A stretch of 64,000 bases of DNA from positions 1 through 64,000 of the forward strand of contig NZ_BBCJ01000017.1 of the NCBI RefSeq assembly GCF_001311985.1, written 5' to 3'. Below, one piece after another: positions 49,859 through 60,318 of the stretch. Below the pieces are notes generated by a model. It made no database searches, was not told where the DNA came from, and saw only the letters and a program-made list of their open reading frames with translations. The DNA is from Geotalea toluenoxydans JCM 15764 (GTDB lineage: Bacteria > Desulfobacterota > Desulfuromonadia > Geobacterales > Geobacteraceae). The position numbers and the translations under genes were made by a program. Positions within the stretch are counted from its first letter, which is position 1. Each line of letters starts with the position of its first letter.

Positions 49859-50587
49859 TCATTTAGTCTGACCGGGATTGACAACCTCTACCCCGCTCGG
49901 TACCTTGAAATTGAACCTGTCGCTGCGTATGCCCCGGTTAACCTTGATGTTGCTGAATTCAATGGCCGTGCGGTTGCCGTAAGAGTCGAAAACGACCGAA
50001 TAGGCAATGGGGAATGGATCGGCAGCCTGTCCTTCCCTGGTAAAGCTTGCCACGGCCTGTGCCTCGATGCCAAGATGCAGCTTTGCCATTGCCTGGCTTG
50101 GCTTCTTGGGTATCAGCTCCAGGAGGTAATTTCCTTTTTTGTCGCGGCCATCGCCGGCAAACCTGATGTTGAAATCCCTTGAGACGTGTCCCATGCCGCT
50201 CAGATAGTTGAGGGCGACCGAATTGCCCCCCTCGAACAGAGAAGCCACATCCGAAACCATTACCTGCTTGTTTTCAGGCAGATAATACCAGACCTTTTTG
50301 CCATTGGAGATAATCTGCTGCCTGGGCTTCGAATAGTTGAAGCTGAACATGGCCTGCCCGTTTGCTCCTTTTTTCAGGAACAGTTCTCCGGCGCCACGCT
50401 CTTTGCGTTTCATCGATGCGATTTCTGTCTGCTGGGAAAAATCGGCCTGCAGGTCGTTCAATGTCCTGTAGCCCTGTTCGAGAGTTTTGACCACATCGTT
50501 CATTTCTGCAGCTAACCCATGCTGCGGCAGAGCCGATTGCAGCAGAACCACGCATGACAAAAGCAGGATGGAAAAACATGAACGCAT
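49859..50587 (-). CDS. LolA-like outer-membrane lipoprotein carrier, copy 1
   Basis: Periplasmic protein of about 242 residues with signal peptide (through HGLAAE). The half-barrel fold shows as [56 protein letters not shown] and a C-terminal region with [10 protein letters not shown]. LolA proteins ferry lipoproteins across the periplasm. About 120 bases downstream of a second copy on the same strand, making a tandem pair. Confidence 0.85.
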   Translation of the reverse strand: MRSCFSILLLSCVVLLQSALPQHGLAAEMNDVVKTLEQGYRTLNDLQADFSQQTEIASMKRKERGAGELFLKKGANGQAMFSFNYSKPRQQIISNGKKVWYYLPENKQVMVSDVASLFEGGNSVALNYLSGMGHVSRDFNIRFAGDGRDKKGNYLLELIPKKPSQAMAKLHLGIEAQAVASFTREGQAADPFPIAYSVVFDSYGNRTAIEFSNIKVNRGIRSDRFNFKVPSGVEVVNPGQTK

Positions 50588-50706
50588 TTGAAGCACCTCT
50601 TTGGGGATAGCGATTCCCTATAAATTTACAAAGGCGACATTTGATCATGTCGCCTTTTGTCCTGGCAAAGGTCGAAGAAACCCTGATTCCTACGGTGGCG
50701 AAGGCC

Positions 50707-51477
50707 TTACAACATCGACTCGGCCGGAATGATAAACTCGAAAAGCTGGTCGGACATGATGGTGTTGGCTCTGATGTTGCTGAATTCCATTATAGTGGTA
50801 TTTTGCTGATGATCAACCACAGTTGTTGACAGAACGGGGAAAGCCAGGTCCTGCCGGAGCGGGTCGTTGAAGAGCCTGGCAATATCGCGGTTGTTTTGAA
50901 CATAGAGCAGAACCGCATCCCGGCGAACGGCGATGAACAGTTTCTCTATGGTTGCCGTAGCACGACGCGGCGTCAGCTCAAGGATGTAATTGCCTTCGAT
51001 ATCCTGTGCCTGGGAGGGAGCAGTGATAAGGAAATCTTTCGAGATCCGCCCCAGCCCCTGAAGGAAGTTGGAGGCGCGGTCCCGGTCCGGGTTGAACCGG
51101 GAGGGCTCGAAGACGAAGCTCACATCGCTCAAGAGCACCTTGCGGCTTTCCGGCAGATACATCCACAAGGTTCTTCCGTTGCTGACAATCTCCTGGGTGG
51201 TGGGACGGAAGTAATCAAAACGGAACTTGAGGGGATCACCGTCCGTTGCAGCCTTGAGGAACATCTGCCCGTCGGCGCGCATTTCCCTGTTCTCCTTGGC
51301 TATGGTTGAGCGCTGAAAGAAATCGGCGGTCAGGGTACTGAGTGCCCGGTAGGACTGTTCCACCGTGTTGACGACGTCCTTCAGGCCTACAGTAATCTTC
51401 TCTGCCGCACTGGCTTCGGCTGAAATTGCCGTCAGGACAAGGAACAGGGCAATGATCGCTCTTCCCGTGATTTTCAT
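50707..51477 (-). CDS. LolA-like outer-membrane lipoprotein carrier, copy 2
   Basis: About 256 residues, signal peptide to AEASAAE. TLTADFFQRSTIAKENREMRADGQMFLK, DYFRPTTQEIVSNGRTLWMYLPESRKV and FSNIRANTI align with copy 1 along the whole length, so the two are paralogues. No lipobox, so it is not LolB. The GC-rich body and intact frames suggest both are active. Confidence 0.85.
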   Translation of the reverse strand: MKITGRAIIALFLVLTAISAEASAAEKITVGLKDVVNTVEQSYRALSTLTADFFQRSTIAKENREMRADGQMFLKAATDGDPLKFRFDYFRPTTQEIVSNGRTLWMYLPESRKVLLSDVSFVFEPSRFNPDRDRASNFLQGLGRISKDFLITAPSQAQDIEGNYILELTPRRATATIEKLFIAVRRDAVLLYVQNNRDIARLFNDPLRQDLAFPVLSTTVVDHQQNTTIMEFSNIRANTIMSDQLFEFIIPAESML

Positions 51478-51618
51478 GATTGCTCTCCCATAAAAACAGC
51501 AAAATGCTATATCACATGACTGTCAATATTGCCACAAGTCTTTGACCTCCGCAACTGACTTTCAGCTGCTTCAAATGAAATTCAAGTCATAAGATTTGAC
51601 GCTGACGGGCGGCATGCG

Positions 51619-53218
51619 TTAAAGCAGGTTCGGTATATCCAGGATGTAAACGATTTCTCCGTCCCCCAGAATGGCGCTGCCAAGCAGCCCTTTCAGCTTC
51701 AGCAGCGGCCTGCCCAGCGGTTTTATGAACAGCTCATGTTGTGTCAGAAATGAGTCCACAACGAGGCCGAGCTTTTTGCCCCTGATTTCGCAGGTGATGA
51801 GAGAGATGTCTCCCCCTGCCGTGGGCATGGGGGGGAGGCGTAAAATGCGGTTAAGGCTGAGAAGGGGAATGGTTTCCCCCTCCAGGATGAAGACGCTCTG
51901 TTTCCCCTTTTTCAGGATCAGGTCCCTTTCCAGCTGACGGGTCTGCGTAATGGCGTTTACCGGCACTGCCACCTTCATCTGTCCGCAGCAGACAACCAGG
52001 GTCTGCATAATGGATATGCCGGCCGGGACACTCAGGTGAAACCTGCTTCCCTTACCCTGCTCCGTGTCGATCAGCAGTGTGCCCCCAAGTGCATGAACTG
52101 CCGATTTCACAGCATCCATGCCGACTCCGCGTCCGGAGACCTCGGTGACTTCCCCGGCTGTGGAAAAGCCGGGCAGGCAAGTGAGCATAAGGCATTGTGC
52201 TTCGACAAACCCGCTGCCTCTTCCCTGGTGATCAGCCCCTTTTCCAGAGCGGATGAAATGAGCTGGGCAGGCTCCATTCCCTTGCCGTCATCCTCGACTA
52301 TGATCGAGACCCGGTCTTTCTCCCTGCGAACCGACAGGCGAATCTTCCCCTTTGCCGGCTTGCCGGCGGCCAGGCGTTCTCCCGGAAGTTCAATGCCGTG
52401 ATCGACCCCATTGCGCAGGATATGGATCAGGGGGTCAGATAATGATTCGAGGATTCCTCGATCCAGCTCCACTTCACTGCCGCTGATCTCAAGAGTGATT
52501 TCCTTGCCTGTTTTTTTTGCCAGATCACGGACAACTCTGGGGAAACGGTCGCCGATCTGGAAAAAAGGAATAAGCCGGGCTTTCATGACTTGATCATGCA
52601 GGCTGCGTAGCAGTTTCCCCAGCTCAATGCAGGCATCATCCAGGTCGGGGTGTCTGAGGCGGCTGCTGACGGTGAAAATCCTGGATTTACTGGTTATTAG
52701 CTCCCCGGTAAGGTTGATCAGAGAATCGAGAAGTTCTGTCCTGACCCGGATGGTCGGTGAACCGTCTGCCTCTGGGGGAGAGTCGTTTGCTTTTGCCGTA
52801 GGCGCGGGGGACCGGTTTTTGTGGTTGGCGAAGGAGCATCGTTGCGGGGAAAGTTGACAATCCGGCGGATCAGGTCGTTGCTACTGCGGTTGGCGGTAAC
52901 GTTCCGGTCAACATCGCCGATCATTGTTTCCAGCAGGTCTGCCCCTTCGAGAAACAGATCTGCGGCCAGGCTATCGAATACCAGAGCCCCCTTGCGCAAC
53001 CGGTCCATGAGGTCTTCCAACTTGTGGGCCAGTTCAGAGATGTCACCGTATCCCATGGATGCCGCCATTCCCTTTATGGAGTGGGCGGCGCGAAAAAGGG
53101 CGTCCAGGGTGCTGCGATCGCCGGGGTCACCTTCCAGAGAGAGTATGTGATTGCCGATGGCTCTGAGATGTTCTCGCGATTCGGTAACAAAGAGCTCCCT
53201 GTAGTGGGACATGTCCAT
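51619..53218 (-). CDS. cheA: Chemotaxis-type histidine kinase CheA (two frame breaks)
   Basis: Domains in order: HPt (LFRAAHSIKGMAASMGY with the phosphorylated His), dimerisation helices (VRTELLDSLINLTGELI), ATPase (DPLIHILRNGVDHGIE, DDGKGM, GRGVGMDAVKSAV) and CheW-like domain. There is no room for a clear P2 (CheY-binding) domain between HPt and dimerisation. Breaks near 52815 and 52192. About 533 residues. Last gene of the cluster. Confidence 0.92.
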
Positions 53219-53258
53219 GAATCAGGCTCCCCCGCTTCGGTTGCCGCTATTTACCCCA

Positions 53259-53690
53259 TCAGCCATTGATGGTTGCCTCCAGTCTCTGCAACAGCTTGTC
53301 CAGGGCCAGAAGCCTGATTACCTGCGTACCGTCGGAAATAATCCAATCGCTCAGTTCATCGTCTTCCTCTGCCGGCTTACGTTCCATTGTCTCTGTGGCC
53401 GCAATAGCCAGAACTCCATCCACCCGGATTGCAAGGCTGGCAAAGCGGTCTTCCAATACCAGTATCTTTCCGTCAAATTTGCGGCTGCCCTGGTTCAGCA
53501 TGAGGGACAGGTCGACAACCGCCTTGATATTGCCATGTGAGTTCATGGCGCCGATCAAATGAGCCGGTGCCCGGGGAATCGGGGATAATGGCGGGGGCTC
53601 GACAACTTCCGCCACCTGTTGAAGATCGATTGCGTAGGTGGAATCCATGAGGGTGAAAAGAAGATAACGGCTGGTGTCTGACTCGCTCAT
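53259..53690 (-). CDS. cheW: Chemotaxis coupling protein CheW
   Basis: A 143-residue SH3-like coupling protein: [43 protein letters not shown], then LAIRVDGVL. Links receptors to CheA. Overlaps the MCP gene's stop by four bases. Confidence 0.9.
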   Translation of the reverse strand: MSESDTSRYLLFTLMDSTYAIDLQQVAEVVEPPPLSPIPRAPAHLIGAMNSHGNIKAVVDLSLMLNQGSRKFDGKILVLEDRFASLAIRVDGVLAIAATETMERKPAEEDDELSDWIISDGTQVIRLLALDKLLQRLEATING

Positions 53691-54967
53691 GACTCCGGAG
53701 TTTCTCCACCGGGGGTGCGGAATTGTTCGACGACCTTGAGCAGCGCTTCGGCCAGCTTGGTCAGCTCAATGGTCGCCCGGACCATCTCCTGCATGGCGGA
53801 CGATTGCTCTACTGTCGCTGCCGAGACTTCTTCCGTAGCCGCAGCGTTGTCTTCGGCAACTTTGGCAATCTCATCGATCATTCCCACCATCTTGCCGGCG
53901 CCTTCGGACTGCAGTTGTGAAAGTTCCGTGATGCTGCTGGTCTTGCGTTCGGTTTCCATGACGGTGTTGAGAATGTCCCGAAAAGATTCTGCCGTGGTAT
54001 CGATATTTCTTTTACCAGCTTCAATATTTCTAGAGCTATCGGTAATGGTCTCGTAGACTCTGCGGCTTTCTTCCTTGACCATGCTGATCAGTTCGATGAT
54101 GTCGGCTGCCGATTTTCCGGTGCCGTCTGCAAGCTTGCGTACCTCATCGGCGACGACGGCAAAACCTCTTCCGTATTCACCTGCTTTTGCTGCTTCTATG
54201 GAGGCATTCAGGGCGAGGAGATTGGTCTGGCGGGCGATTTCACCGATAAAATCGGCAATTCTTCCCACCTGCAGCAGCTTGGCATTCAGGTCCATGAACT
54301 GGACGCCGACCCGTTCCACATCGTCGAAGAAGAGCTTGACGCGCATCAGGGAGTCCTTGGCCAGGTCTCCCCCCCGATGGGCGGTTAAACTGGTTTCCCT
54401 GGCGGCTCTTGAAGCCTCGTTTGCCCTTCTGGAAATCATCTCCATTGAGGCAGCCATTTCATGGATGACCTTGGAACTCCTGGTGACCATCTCTGCCTGG
54501 GTTTCAGCCCCCCTGGAGATCTGCTCCACAGCCTGTGCCACTTCCTCTGTGGAAGCGTTTATTTCCAGGGCGTTTGAAGAGATTGTCCGGGACGAGAGAG
54601 AGACCCGTTCAGAGGTTTCCCTGATGTGCTTGACCAACTGGCGCAGGTTCTGCACCATCAGGTTGATGGAATCGGAAATGTCGTGGGTCTCGTCCTTGAA
54701 ATAGGCATCCTTGAGTTTGATCTCCCTGGTCAGGTCGCCTCTGCTTATGTCTTCCGTCGCCGCAGTAAGAAGGGAGAAATTCTTGGTAAAGCTCTTGGAA
54801 AAGAACCAGCCGAGAATCAGGCCGATGGTAACGGCAACGGCATAGGTGAGGATATTGGTGCCTTCCGGCGAATACCCCACATGTTTGACAAGACCGGGGG
54901 TGAAGGCGACAGTGGCGACAACCAGTATGAAACCGAGGATGAATTTGTAACCTATGGCAATACGCAT
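53687..54967 (-). CDS. Methyl-accepting chemotaxis protein
   Basis: 426 residues with two N-terminal helices (about 8-25, 38-56) and no periplasmic domain between them beyond a dozen residues, a HAMP-like region ([16 protein letters not shown]), and the signalling domain with the conserved hairpin [40 protein letters not shown]. Lacks a ligand domain, so it may sense membrane or internal state. Frame intact. Confidence 0.93.
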   Translation of the reverse strand: MRIAIGYKFILGFILVVATVAFTPGLVKHVGYSPEGTNILTYAVAVTIGLILGWFFSKSFTKNFSLLTAATEDISRGDLTREIKLKDAYFKDETHDISDSINLMVQNLRQLVKHIRETSERVSLSSRTISSNALEINASTEEVAQAVEQISRGAETQAEMVTRSSKVIHEMAASMEMISRRANEASRAARETSLTAHRGGDLAKDSLMRVKLFFDDVERVGVQFMDLNAKLLQVGRIADFIGEIARQTNLLALNASIEAAKAGEYGRGFAVVADEVRKLADGTGKSAADIIELISMVKEESRRVYETITDSSRNIEAGKRNIDTTAESFRDILNTVMETERKTSSITELSQLQSEGAGKMVGMIDEIAKVAEDNAAATEEVSAATVEQSSAMQEMVRATIELTKLAEALLKVVEQFRTPGGETPES

Positions 54968-55011
54968 GGAACTCTCCCTGAAGGATCTGGACCTGCTTCA
55001 GAACCTGATAC

Positions 55012-55953
55012 TCAAACGGCCCGATAAATGCGTTCTATGGGGCAAACCGTATTGAAAAGCTCCCGTGAAGCCGAAAAGGGTCTCCGACTTACCGAGCACG
55101 AGAAATCCCCCTTGTTCCAGCACGGTGGCAAAGCCTGCATGATCTTCTGCTGCTGTGAACGTTCGAAATAGATGAGTACATTCCGGCAGAGGATCAGATC
55201 GCTCACCGGGTAGCTGCTTGTGTCGAAGAGATCGCTCTGCCGGAATGTGACCATTTCCTTTATTTCAGGCAGCAGATGGTACTTCGAACCCACTTGCGTG
55301 AAGTAGCGTGTCTTTACCGGGTCAGGAACCTCCGCCATTCTATCCTCTCCATAAACTCCTGCCCGAGCTGCCTGGAGGGTGTCGGCATCCACATCGGTAG
55401 CCAGGATGGATACGTTCAGGTCCTGCAGATCTTCCTGGAAATGCTCCTTGAGGATGATGGCCAGACTGTACGGCTCTTCACCACTGGCGCAGCCGACGCT
55501 CCACAGCCTGAGTTCCCGTTGCTCCCGGTTTTTGCACTGCTGAATCAATTGGGGGATGATCTCTTCTTTTACTTTGCGGAAGGTGAGGGGATTTCTGAAA
55601 AACTGGCTGACATGGATGGTAAGAACCTTGTACAGGAGCTCCAGTTCCACCTCGCTGCCCAAGAGGAGCTCGCAGTAGTCTTCGGCCGTTTTGCAGTGAG
55701 TCGCCCTGACCCTGATGCCGATGCGCCGCTTTATGCACTTGTCTTTATAACAATCGAGGTTGAATCCTTTCAGACTCTTGAGGACTTTGCCTATGGTGCC
55801 GAATGATTCAGGTGAGATATCAAGGGGGGTATCTTCCGCCAGATTTATATCCTCATTTGGGTTAGCATCAGGTTTGACGAGGCCCGTCCCGTTAAACAGG
55901 CTGAAGGCAATGTCAATACCTGTCCAGTTCCCGGCACAGTGCATTGAATGCAT
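55012..55953 (-). CDS. cheR: Chemotaxis methyltransferase CheR (frame breaks near the C-terminus)
   Basis: SAM-dependent methyltransferase for glutamates of the receptor. An N-terminal helical domain (DCYKDKCIKRRIGIRVR) and SAM fold: LRLWSVGCASGEEPYSLAI, DLNVSILATDVDADTLQAAR, DLILCRNVLIYFE. Between about 55135 and 55050 the frame is displaced and returns (restoring MQGFATVLEQGGFLVLG and ETLFGFTGELF), giving three lost bases in total. The first codon overlaps the PilZ gene by 41 bases, so the true start is uncertain. Confidence 0.9.
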   Translation of the reverse strand: MHSMHCAGNWTGIDIAFSLFNGTGLVKPDANPNEDINLAEDTPLDISPESFGTIGKVLKSLKGFNLDCYKDKCIKRRIGIRVRATHCKTAEDYCELLLGSEVELELLYKVLTIHVSQFFRNPLTFRKVKEEIIPQLIQQCKNREQRELRLWSVGCASGEEPYSLAIILKEHFQEDLQDLNVSILATDVDADTLQAARAGVYGEDRMAEVPDPVKTRYFTQVGSKYHLLPEIKEMVTFRQSDLFDTSSYPVSDLILCRNVLIYFERSQQQKIMQALPPCWNKGDFSCSVSRRPFSASRELFNTVCPIERIYRAV

Positions 55954-56251
55954 CTTCTCCGTCTAATATCCTGATTATCCTGACGCCCATGCCGCTCTTC
56001 TTCACCAGTCGCAGCATGTTTGCCGGTACCTTCTTTGCCCACATGACGCGGGCTTCCATCCTGACAAGGGTCGTCTCGTCGATGGCCAGATCAACTCTTA
56101 CGTCGCATCCCGGCGAAGCGACGTTTGCTGTTTTGATGAAAAGGCCGTGATGGGAGATATCTTCAGTAAAGGCAATGCGGTCGGCCTGGAGCAGCCCGAA
56201 TTTAACCGACAGCCTTTTTCGCAGCCTTTTTATCCTTCGCTTGTCAGCCAT
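55913..56251 (-). CDS. PilZ-domain protein
   Basis: A 112-residue single PilZ domain: basic RIKRLRKRLSVKFG, then the DISHHGLFI motif ([D/N]xSxxG). It likely binds c-di-GMP and links the second messenger to this chemosensory cluster. First gene of the operon, with the downstream cheR overlapping its end. Confidence 0.85.
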   Translation of the reverse strand: MADKRRIKRLRKRLSVKFGLLQADRIAFTEDISHHGLFIKTANVASPGCDVRVDLAIDETTLVRMEARVMWAKKVPANMLRLVKKSGMGVRIIRILDGEDAFNALCRELDRY

Positions 56252-56502
56252 CGGTCGTTATCCCAAGGTGCAATAAGTGCCGACAGATTAACACAATTTT
56301 TCCATATCTCACAGCTAAAACTGGTTCGGTAACGTTTCACCCGAACCGACTCAGGCCGGGTATCAGCTGAGTAACCGGTGGCGGCAAAAGGGGAGGATTG
56401 GTGGCCAGATAGGCAACTGGGGGTATTCTTTTAGAAGGATGGAAAGGGCAACGTTATTTTGAGTGGAAATTTCCCCTTTGACACGGCAGCGGTAAGAAGC
56501 CA

Positions 56503-57224
56503 TCACTCCTGGTGTTGCAGCAGGTTCTTTACGCTGTCCACCCGGAATACATACCAGGCATCGGCTTCTGCCATCCGTCGTTCCGTTTCGTTGGTCACCA
56601 GCCCTTCCAGGGTTACCGCATAATCGCGGCAACGGACACGTATTTGGGTCGCATTGACGAAAGGATCCTTTTCCAGGGCCAGGCGGATCCCATCGATGAC
56701 CTCGTCGTCGTTGTCTTCTTCCGGCGGGCTTATCTCAAGCCCGTTGATGACATCTCTGCTGCCGGGAACCCACCACGCCAGAACGCCGGCCATCCGTTTC
56801 TGGGAAAGGCTTGCCACCTGGCCGTTAAGGGTTACCACCCCCTTGTCAACCGCCACTTCAATTGCACCCGACGCGGCTAACGGCTCTCTTACCGACTCCA
56901 TCTGCCCTTTTACCAAGGCGCGAAGTGCATATGGTTCCAGAAGATTTTCAGCGACAATGGCATTGCAGACGTGGTCCTTATCTCGCCATCTTCCATACGT
57001 TCGGCAGGCATGACATGGAGCCGGTCGATGATCGCCGAAACTCCGGGGACCTTGCCCGCTGCTTCGAGGGCGATCTTCTTTGCTGCCAGGGTTTCTGTTT
57101 CCCCGGTCAGCGTTACCTCTCCGTTGCTGTAATCGACTCTGATCGGGCTTGCATGGAGGTTTATCAGCGGTTCCCGTTCAAATGCCGCCATTACCTCTCT
57201 GGTAACGTCATCTCTGTTTTTCAT
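56503..57224 (-). CDS. Triple BON-domain protein (one frame break)
   Basis: About 240 residues with three BON modules: VRVDYSNG-type IRVDYSNGEVTLTGETETLAAKK, IEVAVDKGVVTLNGQVASLSQ and IRVRCRDYAVTLEGLVTNETE. BON proteins (OsmY, Kbp) bind lipids or ions and rise under osmotic or envelope stress. No signal peptide, so this one looks cytoplasmic, more like Kbp. The frame breaks near 56960. The 250 bases between it and the PilZ gene show no clear feature. Confidence 0.8.
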
Positions 57225-57398
57225 GGGTCCCCCCGGTTAAAATAGTCAATGTAAGTAAATTTTAACTCAAAAATTGCCGCGGTCATCTGTCCGGGTAAAA
57301 AAGGGGGGAGCGAAGGGGCGTTTTGGTGAATTGGAAAGGGCGAAACAGGAAAGGCGGCCTCTGCAAGCCGCCTATCCTCGATCCGCTTTAAAATGGGG

Positions 57399-57836
57399 TC
57401 AGTTCATTTGCTCAAGTTCGTGTTCGGCAAGTTGGGCTATCTCCAGGTAAATGGCGATCATCACGCCGATGTCGCACCATTTCCTGGCGATGGTGCGGAT
57501 CAACGACCAGCCATTCACTAAAGTACCGGCAAAAAGGAAGATGCCCACGGTCCGGTCCTCTTCAAAGCCCATCAGAATGACGGCATAGACGGCGATGGTG
57601 ACCATTGACGCAAGCCAGGCAAGTTCCGGTCCTTTGAACGGATTTGACATGACCCGAAGAAAGTCGATGTAGTAATTGCTCAGTCCGCGGACCTTTTGCA
57701 AGAATTCGTTGACACCTTCTTTTCCCTGTTTCAGATAGGCATAGGAAAGAAACCTTTCGGTGGCACGCTTTCTTCCGGCGGTCATCCGCTCATGGACGTA
57801 CTTTTCGATTGCCTCGTCGATTATTTCCGTGTTCAT
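57399..57836 (-). CDS. Small membrane protein of unknown function
   Basis: About 145 residues with two or three helices (WLASMVTIAVYAVILMG and IFLFAGTLVNGWSLIRTI) after an amphipathic, charged N-terminal half. AGGTGACAGTC precedes the chosen ATG. A GGCGGC...GCCGCC hairpin at about 57352-57373 lies downstream. No family recognised. Confidence 0.65.
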   Translation of the reverse strand: MNTEIIDEAIEKYVHERMTAGRKRATERFLSYAYLKQGKEGVNEFLQKVRGLSNYYIDFLRVMSNPFKGPELAWLASMVTIAVYAVILMGFEEDRTVGIFLFAGTLVNGWSLIRTIARKWCDIGVMIAIYLEIAQLAEHELEQMN

Positions 57837-58156
57837 GACTGTCACCTCACTTCTGTTGCAGTGCTCTCAGCGATGGAAAATCATACATTATTCGTGCCGA
57901 TCTCGCGCCGGGGAAATCTGCTGTCCATATTCGCCAATTATATCAGGTCATAACCCGTATTTCAGCAGACAATGCTTTTTTCAGGGGGGAATGTGGCATT
58001 TTTGCAACTATGAAAACATGTGGGTCAAAAATTCGCAAAACTAGGAGTCTGTCGGACGTAGGGGAGGGTGGAGCAAAACAGGAAAGAGGGAAGTTTTCAG
58101 GACGGGGATAGGTTGGCGGGAACAGGCTCGGCTCTGCAGCCTGTTCCCGCTGCTGG
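57837..58156. other. 320-base gap without gene; holds a strong hairpin
   Basis: Between the aminotransferase and the membrane protein. The one clear feature is a perfect 13-bp stem, GCGGGAACAGGCT...AGCCTGTTCCCGC at 58116-58150, seven bases after the aminotransferase stop. It lacks a T run, so it may be a 3'-end stabiliser or a poor terminator. The rest shows no coding signal. Confidence 0.6.
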
Positions 58157-59460
58157 TCAGGACTTGAGATATTGACCGATTTTTTCCGCCAGCGTCTGGT
58201 AAATACGCTCGCATTCCTTGTCGTCCTTTTCCAGGAGCGTGACCCTGAACCCCTGCAGGTCGGTATTGAAGGATGAAAGCGGAACGATACAGATGCCGGT
58301 ATGGGCCAGGATGTAGTAGACAAAGCGCTTGTCCGGCGAGACGCCGGGGGCGTTGACCAAGCCTTCCACCAGTTCCCTTACCTCGACGTTGTCGATGGGC
58401 AGGCTCTGCCGGTTGGTAAGCAGGCCTTTTTCGAAGGCAACCGCCATGTAAAAGGCGCCGTTGGTGCGGTTCACCACCAGTCCCGGCACATCCTTGAGAA
58501 AATTGTAGGTAATGTTGCTCATGCGCTCATAGCGGGTGATGCGCTCTGCAAGGTAGTTGCCGTATTCCGGGTGGGACATGATGGCCGGAATGGTCTTTTG
58601 GGGCAGCGTCGTTGAACAGACCTCATTCATCTTGGTGCTGAGGATGGAGTTGATGTATTTTTTGAAGCGCTCGTCCTTTTGGCCGTTGTAAACCTCAATC
58701 CAGCCGCAGCGGGAGCCCGGCCAGGGCAGCTCCTTGGAGATCCCTTTCATGGCAATGGCTGGCACATCGCCGATGACATCGGAGATGGGAACCGTTTTCT
58801 CGTTGTTGTAGACGATGTTGTTATAGACTTCATCGGCAATAATAAAGAGGTCGTATTCCTTGGCTATGGCGACAATCTGGCGCAGGGTCTCCACCGGGTA
58901 GACCATGCCGGTCGGATTGTCCGGGTTGATGAGCATGATGCCGGAGATCTGCGGGTTATATTTTACATGGTTGCGCAGGTCGTCAAGGTCGGGGAACCAG
59001 TTGTTCTCGGGCCTGAGTTGGTAGCAGACAGGAGCAGCCAGGGCGTGGGCCGCCTCCCCAAGGGTATGGGTGGTGTAGGTGGGGGAGGGCATCAGCACTC
59101 TCGTCTCATGGCGGAGATTGCCATAAACCTTGGCGATGGCGTCTCCCAGGCCATTGAAGAAGATGATGTCGTCCGGTGTTATCTGGGCTCCACCCCGCTT
59201 GTTGGTAAGGCCACAGATGAATTCCCGTGTTTCCAGGACGCCCCTGGTGTGGCAATAGCATAGGTATCATCATTCATTGCTTCTTTGGCGACAATTTCCT
59301 TCATCCAGGTGGGGATAATCTCACCCTTGACGATCGGGTCGCCGATATTTTCCCAGTTGATCTTGACGCCATGTTTCTGCAGCTTTTCCGCCACATTGAC
59401 GATGTTCCTGATCTCGTAGGTCAGTTCTCCAGCTCCGGGGGTGACAATATCGTTTCTCAT
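58157..59460 (-). CDS. PLP-dependent aminotransferase, class I/II (one frame break)
   Basis: About 435 residues. The PLP lysine is in KGISKELPWPGSRCGW; other motifs are NPDNPTGMVYP, IIADEVYNNIV and the C-terminal GFRVTLLEKDD. The frame breaks near 59245 within ATPGGVLETREF. The larger-than-usual size and N-terminal NIGDPIVKGE stretch recall a group of delta-proteobacterial aminotransferases of unassigned specificity. Alanine or aromatic substrates are possible. Confidence 0.85.
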
Positions 59461-59513
59461 CCGCTTACCTCGCTCCTAAGAATTTTAAAATTCCGGCCAA
59501 TCCCAAATGATAA

Positions 59514-59546
59514 AAAGGGCCGTGGGGGGAAACCCACGGCCTTTAA
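59514..59546 (-). terminator. Terminator downstream of the SH3 gene
   Basis: Read on the minus strand: GGCCGTGGGTTTCCCCCCACGGCC followed by CTTTTTAT. Stops the WbuC/SH3 transcripts before the aminotransferase. Confidence 0.8.
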
Positions 59547-59570
59547 AATAAGTAAATGTTCAACGCACAC

Positions 59571-59639
59571 TTACAGGGCAGCGGGTAGACCTGCGGCGTT
59601 AAGCGCCGCTGCGCTGATAGCTCGTGCATCCCTGTAAGT
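59571..59639. repeat. Nested palindrome between two genes
   Basis: Outer arms CTTACAGGG/CCCTGTAAG enclose a second palindrome GCGGCG-TTAA-GCGCCGC. The two could stack into a cruciform or structured RNA. Only one copy is seen. Confidence 0.5.
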
Positions 59640-59696
59640 ATCGAAAGATAGCTCTTTGTTCATAAGTGAACCAAATAACACAGACCAGGTATCCAG

Positions 59697-60316
59697 TCAA
59701 TGTTTTTGTGGGTCGAATTTTTCATCGATGGATATGGTAAAACGTCCGTCATTATCGCGCCAGCGCAGCCATCCGTATGCGGTAAGGTCAACCAGAACCA
59801 GTGCCCAGTCTTCCCTGACATCGATGATGCGCAGATTCTTCTGCCTGGAGAGAACCTCCAGTTGCGGCGCAGTTGCAGAGGGATCGTGGCGAAGCAGGTA
59901 GAATTCTTTTTTCAGCCCGGGCAAAAGTTTTGCGCCCGCCCTTTGAGAAAATGGTTCCAGGTGACGTACTCCCAGGCCCTGGAGCTTTCCAGCCACCCTT
60001 CGCGTCCTGCGTCGTCATAGACGATGTGCAGCCAATTTCCCTTTTTACCAGTCACGGCAGCGGAGTATTCGCCGGTCCGGCCCTGAATGACAGGGGTAAG
60101 GGATGGAAGATCACTTCTTTCCAGGTCTGTTATTCTCTCAACGCCAGGCTCTCCATATATGGGGAGGGTACAGCATGGCTCGCTGCTCCGGGAAGGGAAA
60201 GGACGGATTACCAGAAGCCCTTCGCCGCTGAACGGCCGCGGGGGGGCGATGGCGGCGAGAGCGGTCTGGACAGAGAGACCGAAGCAGATGGTTATGAGAA
60301 TGATGCGCAGTATCAT
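59697..60316 (-). CDS. Secreted SH3-domain protein (one frame break)
   Basis: About 206 residues: signal peptide (to QTALAA), two-strand stretches with LPIYGEPGVERITDLERSDLPSLTPV, WLHIVYDDAGREGWLESSR as the SH3 core, then after a break near 59945 KKEFYLLRHDPS and DWALVLVDLTAYGWLRWR. Its start lies two bases after the cupin gene's stop. A second SH3 protein lies in the cyclase operon; the two are not closely alike. Confidence 0.75.
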
Positions 60317-60318
60317 CG

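Noticed and set aside
50707..51477. LolB partner of the first LolA
   Set aside because: It has no lipobox and resembles LolA throughout.
59571..59639. Integron attC site
   Set aside because: The arms are perfect and there is no AAC/GTT core pair or unpaired bases; genes around it are core ones.
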